Below, one piece after another: positions 36,745-40,211 of a stretch of DNA of 40,211 nucleotides; the first letter of the stretch is position 1; each line of letters starts with the position of its first letter. Origin of the DNA: Gammaproteobacteria bacterium (GTDB lineage: Bacteria > Pseudomonadota > Gammaproteobacteria > SZUA-140); the NCBI GenBank assembly GCA_015492435.1, contig WGFB01000045.1, positions 1 through 40,211 on the forward strand, given 5' to 3'. The notes under the pieces are model-generated. The model was not told the origin of the DNA. It did not search any database and saw nothing but the letters and a program-made list of their open reading frames with translations. Position numbers and translations under genes: made by a program.

Positions 36745-38004
36745 TCAGCTGGCGGTGATGAGGGCGCCCTTGCTGATGTCGGCAGACTGGTCTTCCAGTT
36801 GCTGCACGGAATCCGGCGACCTGGCCAGCATGCACTTGCGGTAGTAGAGCAACGCCTTCTCGCTTTCGCCCATCTCATCCACCACGCCCGCGAGTTCCTG
36901 CAGCACCTCTGCGTTTTCCTCCTCCACGGACAGGCAGGCCTCCAGGTATTGGCGCGCCTTGTCCCATTGCTTGTCGCGCTTGTATAGACGTCCCAGCGTG
37001 AGCATGAGCGAGAAACTGTCCTTGTGGTTCCTCAGCCAGGTTTCCGCGCGCGAGAGCTGGATCTGGGTATCGCCGTTGATGAGCCCATACAGATAGACCA
37101 GGTTTTCGTCCCAGTGCTTCTGCAGATAACGGGACAGCACCATCTCGGCGTTGGTGCCCGAATTGCACTTCATCAACTGGTTGACATAGACGCTGACCAG
37201 TTCGGGGAGCTTGCGCACGTCCTTGTCCATGTGCTGCCACACCTCGTGGAGCTTCCTCACATCATGATCGGCGCCGGCCTCGTTGAGCAGCTCCGTGTTG
37301 GCCAGAATCTCCAGCTCTCGGGTCTTCTCGTAGCTGAGGATGTTGCGCTTGCGGGCCGTTGGCAACAGGGCCAGCAAGTGATGCCAGTCACGCACATCAT
37401 GATAGAGGGCCAACAGGCGCTTGGTAACGGCCTCCTGCTTGGGCTCGTTGACGCGCAGGATTTCCAGGGTCTTGAGGGCGCGGTCCATCTTGCCTTCCTG
37501 GATGAGCAGCTCGGCGCGCGTCAGGCCGATGGCGGTTTCGGCCTTGGGCATCAGCTCGGAAGCCTTGTTCAGATACTCGTCTCGCCTGCCGTGCGCCCCC
37601 AGCTTCTCGGCGGCGCGCGCGGCGAACAGGTAATTGAGTACCGGGCTCTTGGAGACCTCGATGAAGGCCATCAGTTCACGCTCGGCTTCCTTCCAGCGCC
37701 CGTTGATGAGGGCGACGACACCGTTGGTAAGCGCCTCGTGGGACTTGCGGGACAGCTTCTCGTCACGCCGCCTGCCGCGCCACTTGTTGTAATTGCCGGG
37801 AAAAAAGAACACCTTCATGACCACCCGCATGATGAGGTAGAACACCACGAAGGCGACACCCAGCGCCACCGAGGCGAGGATGAAGCTGGTCTCGATGGTC
37901 CAATCCTGGAAGTTGATGACGATATAGCCGGGATCGTCGCGCGCCACCAGGGTGATGACAACCGCGATCACGAGAACGATCAGTGCTGTGAATAGTAGTT
38001 TCAT
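36745..38004 (-). CDS. hemY: HemY, haem-biosynthesis-associated TPR membrane protein
   Basis: This 419-residue protein has two N-terminal membrane helices (LLFTALIVLVIAVVITLVA and SFILASVALGVAFVVFYLIM). The segment FPGNYNKWRGRRRDEKLSRKS is characteristic of HemY. A long helical-repeat region of TPR type follows, for example YLFAARAAEKLGAHGRRDEY and RLYKRDKQWDKARQYLEACL. This gammaproteobacterial HemY is not the protoporphyrinogen oxidase of Gram-positive bacteria; its role in haem synthesis is still unclear. It starts two bases after the hemX stop, so the pair is coupled, and it ends the hem run. Confidence 0.94.
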   Translation of the reverse strand: MKLLFTALIVLVIAVVITLVARDDPGYIVINFQDWTIETSFILASVALGVAFVVFYLIMRVVMKVFFFPGNYNKWRGRRRDEKLSRKSHEALTNGVVALINGRWKEAERELMAFIEVSKSPVLNYLFAARAAEKLGAHGRRDEYLNKASELMPKAETAIGLTRAELLIQEGKMDRALKTLEILRVNEPKQEAVTKRLLALYHDVRDWHHLLALLPTARKRNILSYEKTRELEILANTELLNEAGADHDVRKLHEVWQHMDKDVRKLPELVSVYVNQLMKCNSGTNAEMVLSRYLQKHWDENLVYLYGLINGDTQIQLSRAETWLRNHKDSFSLMLTLGRLYKRDKQWDKARQYLEACLSVEEENAEVLQELAGVVDEMGESEKALLYYRKCMLARSPDSVQQLEDQSADISKGALITAS

Positions 38005-38006
38005 GG

Positions 38007-39287
38007 TTATTCACCACCGTTGTTGTTTGATTGCGGGGATGCCGCGGTGGCAAACGCCTGGGAGGCGATGACCTCGCGTATGGCATTGAGCGATGCGGTA
38101 AGGGATGGCAGCTCGGGATTGACCACCATCTGGTCCAGTTTGTCCAGGGACGCAAGAGCGCCGCTGACCGCCGCGTCGCTGGTGTCGTAGTATTTGTTGA
38201 TCCAGTCCTTGATCGCCTTCAGGCTGTCATGGTAGATCTGCTCGTCGCGCCGCAGCAGGGCCAGGCGGGCCGTCTCCAGCTTCAGCTGCAGATTCTGCAC
38301 CAGATACTCGTGTTCCTCCGGCGGCAGAATGGGCTGCTCGGGCTGCTCGCGGTGACGCACGGTCACCAGATCCTTGAAGGCCTGCCACATGCCCAGGAAA
38401 AAGCCCTTCCAACCCTCTTCCTTCACCTCCTCTTCACCGGCTGCGCTTGCTTCCTCCTCGGCCGGGGTGGCGCCGCTGCTGGGCAGAGGCAGCTTGGTCA
38501 CCGCATCCTGGAGGCTGCTGAGAGTAAAGGCAGCGCCGGCGATATCCGCCTTGGGCACGGCCAGCAGGGCATTCAGGTCATCGGCGATCATGCGCCGGGT
38601 ATTGGCAAAGGCCGGGTGACCGATCTCGCGCAGGCGGGCATCGGCCGCGGTGAGCGCCGCCACCGCCGTGCCGACGTCGCGCTTGAACTGGAGGCTGTCG
38701 ATGGCGATACGGATAAGGTGCTCCACTTCCTCCGGCTCCCAGACGGGCTCCTCGGGCTTGACCTCGTTAAGCTTCTCCTGCAGGGAGGCCAGTGACTGCT
38801 GGAGGATGTTGAAATCACCCGTAAGCTTGTCATTGAGACGGGTGTCGAGGGCCTTCATTTCTCCCTGCAGGGTTGACTGCAAGGAGGCAATCCGGGGCTC
38901 CAGGCTGCTGGTCGCCTGGGCCAGTTGGGAGACCTTGCCCTCGATCTGTCCGATGCGCTGGTCGGTTTCCTTGAAACGGCTTTCCACCTGGCCGGCAATC
39001 TGCCCCGTCTGGCTGTCCAGTTGCCCCACTACCGCAAGGTTCTTCTGCCATAGCTGATATCCTCCCACGATGCCGCCAACGGCGACGATCAGGGCAAGAA
39101 ACGCCAGGAAAACGCCTGACTTGGAAGACGATCCCTGCGCCTTGGCAGGTGGTTGGCTGGATTGCTGTTCCGGCTGGCCGGCGGCAGTGGCCTCGCTGGC
39201 CGCCGCGTCGGCGCCGGCCTCGTCTGTCTGCTTGCCTTCTCCGGAAACCTCCCCCTCGTACTGCTCTATTTTTTCTTCTTTACTCAT
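38007..39287 (-). CDS. hemX: HemX-family protein (putative uroporphyrinogen-III C-methyltransferase)
   Basis: This 426-residue protein has an acidic, Ala/Gln-rich cytoplasmic N-terminus, one membrane helix at about 58-78 (GVFLAFLALIVAVGGIVGGY) and a long coiled coil rich in Gln, Glu and Leu (RFKETDQRIGQIEGKVSQLAQ). A conserved helical domain then has LIRIAIDSLQFKRDVGTAVAAL and QLKLETARLALLRRDEQIY. The family is often labelled uroporphyrinogen-III methyltransferase, but no SAM-binding motif can be seen, so a structural role is more likely. The start overlaps the hemD stop by four bases. Confidence 0.93.
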   Translation of the reverse strand: MSKEEKIEQYEGEVSGEGKQTDEAGADAAASEATAAGQPEQQSSQPPAKAQGSSSKSGVFLAFLALIVAVGGIVGGYQLWQKNLAVVGQLDSQTGQIAGQVESRFKETDQRIGQIEGKVSQLAQATSSLEPRIASLQSTLQGEMKALDTRLNDKLTGDFNILQQSLASLQEKLNEVKPEEPVWEPEEVEHLIRIAIDSLQFKRDVGTAVAALTAADARLREIGHPAFANTRRMIADDLNALLAVPKADIAGAAFTLSSLQDAVTKLPLPSSGATPAEEEASAAGEEEVKEEGWKGFFLGMWQAFKDLVTVRHREQPEQPILPPEEHEYLVQNLQLKLETARLALLRRDEQIYHDSLKAIKDWINKYYDTSDAAVSGALASLDKLDQMVVNPELPSLTASLNAIREVIASQAFATAASPQSNNNGGE

Positions 39288-40105
39288 GAAATAACTCTCC
39301 GAGAGCTTTCGTTTTTATTGATAGCATACCACGCTTCGATCGCGGCCACTAATCCTTCATCGCTGGACAGCGATGCGACAACGGGTTCATGAACGAACCC
39401 CAATTTGCATGCGAACATGGCGTTGCGGTGGCTCATCACCACCATGGGAGTGCGCAAAAGCCTGTCCCGGTTTTCCTCGGCGGTGATCTCATAGAGGTTT
39501 TGCATGCCCTCATTGCTGCTCACCACCATGATGTCGGCGCCGCCCTCGCGCAGCAGGCGATTCAGTTGCGCGGAGCTGTCTTCGGGTATGACGCGGCGAT
39601 AGACTTCCGCATAGTAAACCGATGCGCCCCGTTCTTTCAGGGTGCGCGCCAGCAGTTCCCTCCCTCCTTCCCCACGGAAGATGATAATTTTTTTTCCCGC
39701 CACTTGCCACATTTCCTCCTCGGCCAGCAACGCTTCGCTGTTGTAGGCCTGAGTTGGGCAAATATCCGCATACAATCCGTGCCTTACCAGCGCCTCCGCA
39801 CTGCGCTTGCCCACCACCGCCAGTTTCAGGCGCGCTGGCCAGCCACCCCTGGCGCTGACCAGGCGATGACCGTGCTCGACTGCATTGGCGCTGATAAAGA
39901 CTGCCAAATCAAACTCTTCCAGGCGATCCACGAGTGCCCTGGCCGGCTCGGGATCCGCGATGGCGCGGATCTCCAGCGCCGGGATGGCCAGCGCCTGCCC
40001 CCCGGCTTCCTCAATAAGGCGGCAGAGATTCCGCGCCTGATCACGGGGCCGGGTGACCAGGATGCGCAGCCCCGTCAGTTGCCGCCCGGCCGGCTCATCC
40101 GGCAT
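39284..40105 (-). CDS. hemD: Uroporphyrinogen-III synthase
   Basis: This protein of 273 residues closes hydroxymethylbilane to uroporphyrinogen III. The family's weakly conserved signals are present: LRILVTRPRDQARNLCRLIE near the start, FDLAVFISANAVEHG, LKLAVVGKRSAEAL and DIMVVSSNEGMQNLYE. I chose ATG 40105, which overlaps the last codons of hemC. A GTG at 40135 would add ten residues; it has GGAGGA upstream, but that lies within the hemC coding sequence at a long spacing. hemX follows with a four-base overlap. Confidence 0.93.
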   Translation of the reverse strand: MPDEPAGRQLTGLRILVTRPRDQARNLCRLIEEAGGQALAIPALEIRAIADPEPARALVDRLEEFDLAVFISANAVEHGHRLVSARGGWPARLKLAVVGKRSAEALVRHGLYADICPTQAYNSEALLAEEEMWQVAGKKIIIFRGEGGRELLARTLKERGASVYYAEVYRRVIPEDSSAQLNRLLREGGADIMVVSSNEGMQNLYEITAEENRDRLLRTPMVVMSHRNAMFACKLGFVHEPVVASLSSDEGLVAAIEAWYAINKNESSRRVIS

Positions 40106-40211
40106 AGATCGCTCTGAGGATTTCTCTTGCGCCACGGCTCAACAGATCCTCCGCCAGCTCGTACCCGATCTCCCGGGCGTCACCCCGCACCCCGCGGGCA
40201 TTCCCCCGGAT
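40095..40211 (-). CDS. hemC: Hydroxymethylbilane synthase, 3' end only (partial)
   Basis: The last 38 codons are present and the 5' part lies outside the window. Reading in frame from the edge gives a peptide with GDAREIGYELAEDLLSRGAR and the ending EILRAIYAG, then TGA at 40095-40097. The form (L/E)LAE.LL..GA..IL is the usual C-terminus of HemC, the enzyme that joins four porphobilinogens. It overlaps the hemD start by 11 bases, giving the standard hemC-hemD order. The fragment is short, so the call rests on this motif and on context. Confidence 0.85.
   Translation of the reverse strand: MRGNARGVRGDAREIGYELAEDLLSRGAREILRAIYAG

Noticed and set aside
36745..38004. hemY as protoporphyrinogen oxidase
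   Set aside because: The protein has two membrane helices and TPR-like repeats and lacks an FAD-binding GxGxxG start, so it is the unrelated gammaproteobacterial HemY.

Overview
The window is a piece of chromosome from a GC-rich gammaproteobacterium. The evidence is gene order: rsmG-parA-parB-atp operon-glmU-glmS, trxA and rho divergent from rhlB, a hemC-hemD-hemX-hemY run, and a gspD-to-gspN type II secretion operon. A free-living, possibly sulfur-oxidising or purple-sulfur-type lineage is a guess from general feel only; no marker here fixes the genus.

Layout from left to right. (1) 1-3687: the edge of a surface-polysaccharide locus. It has a SAM methyltransferase and an O-antigen ligase/polymerase-like membrane protein on the + strand, a convergent DUF6492-type glycosyltransferase on the - strand, and about 0.85 kb without convincing genes. 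(2) 3688-16944 (- strand): rsmG, parA, parB, then atpZ-like, atpI, atpB, E, F, H, A, G, D, C with a clear intrinsic terminator, then glmU and glmS, which supply UDP-GlcNAc. (3) 17005-19500 (- strand): glycogen phosphorylase, in the place where mnmG often sits beside rsmG. (4) 19834-30715 (+ strand): gspDEFGHIJKLMN, a nearly complete type II secretion system without gspC or the prepilin peptidase. (5) 30726-32596 (- strand): rho and trxA. (6) 32896-34993 (+ strand): rhlB overlapping a sterol-desaturase/fatty-acid-hydroxylase family gene. (7) 35027-36718: divergent atypical SDR and flavin reductase genes. (8) 36745-40211 (- strand): hemY, hemX, hemD and the 3' end of hemC, cut by the window edge.

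Most of the window is conserved housekeeping DNA. The most unusual signals are small non-autonomous mobile elements at operon junctions. A 169-bp palindromic element flanked by TTAA sits exactly on the gspG stop codon, and its right end supplies the ATG of the longest gspH reading frame. A second, nested pair of palindromic repeats separates gspJ from gspK by 366 bp in an otherwise tightly packed operon. A solitary end like that of the first element forms the stop codon of the hydroxylase gene at 34991, and a decayed half copy may lie near 3111. I found no CRISPR array, tRNA, rRNA, phage or obvious defence system, and nothing I would call a new multi-gene system.
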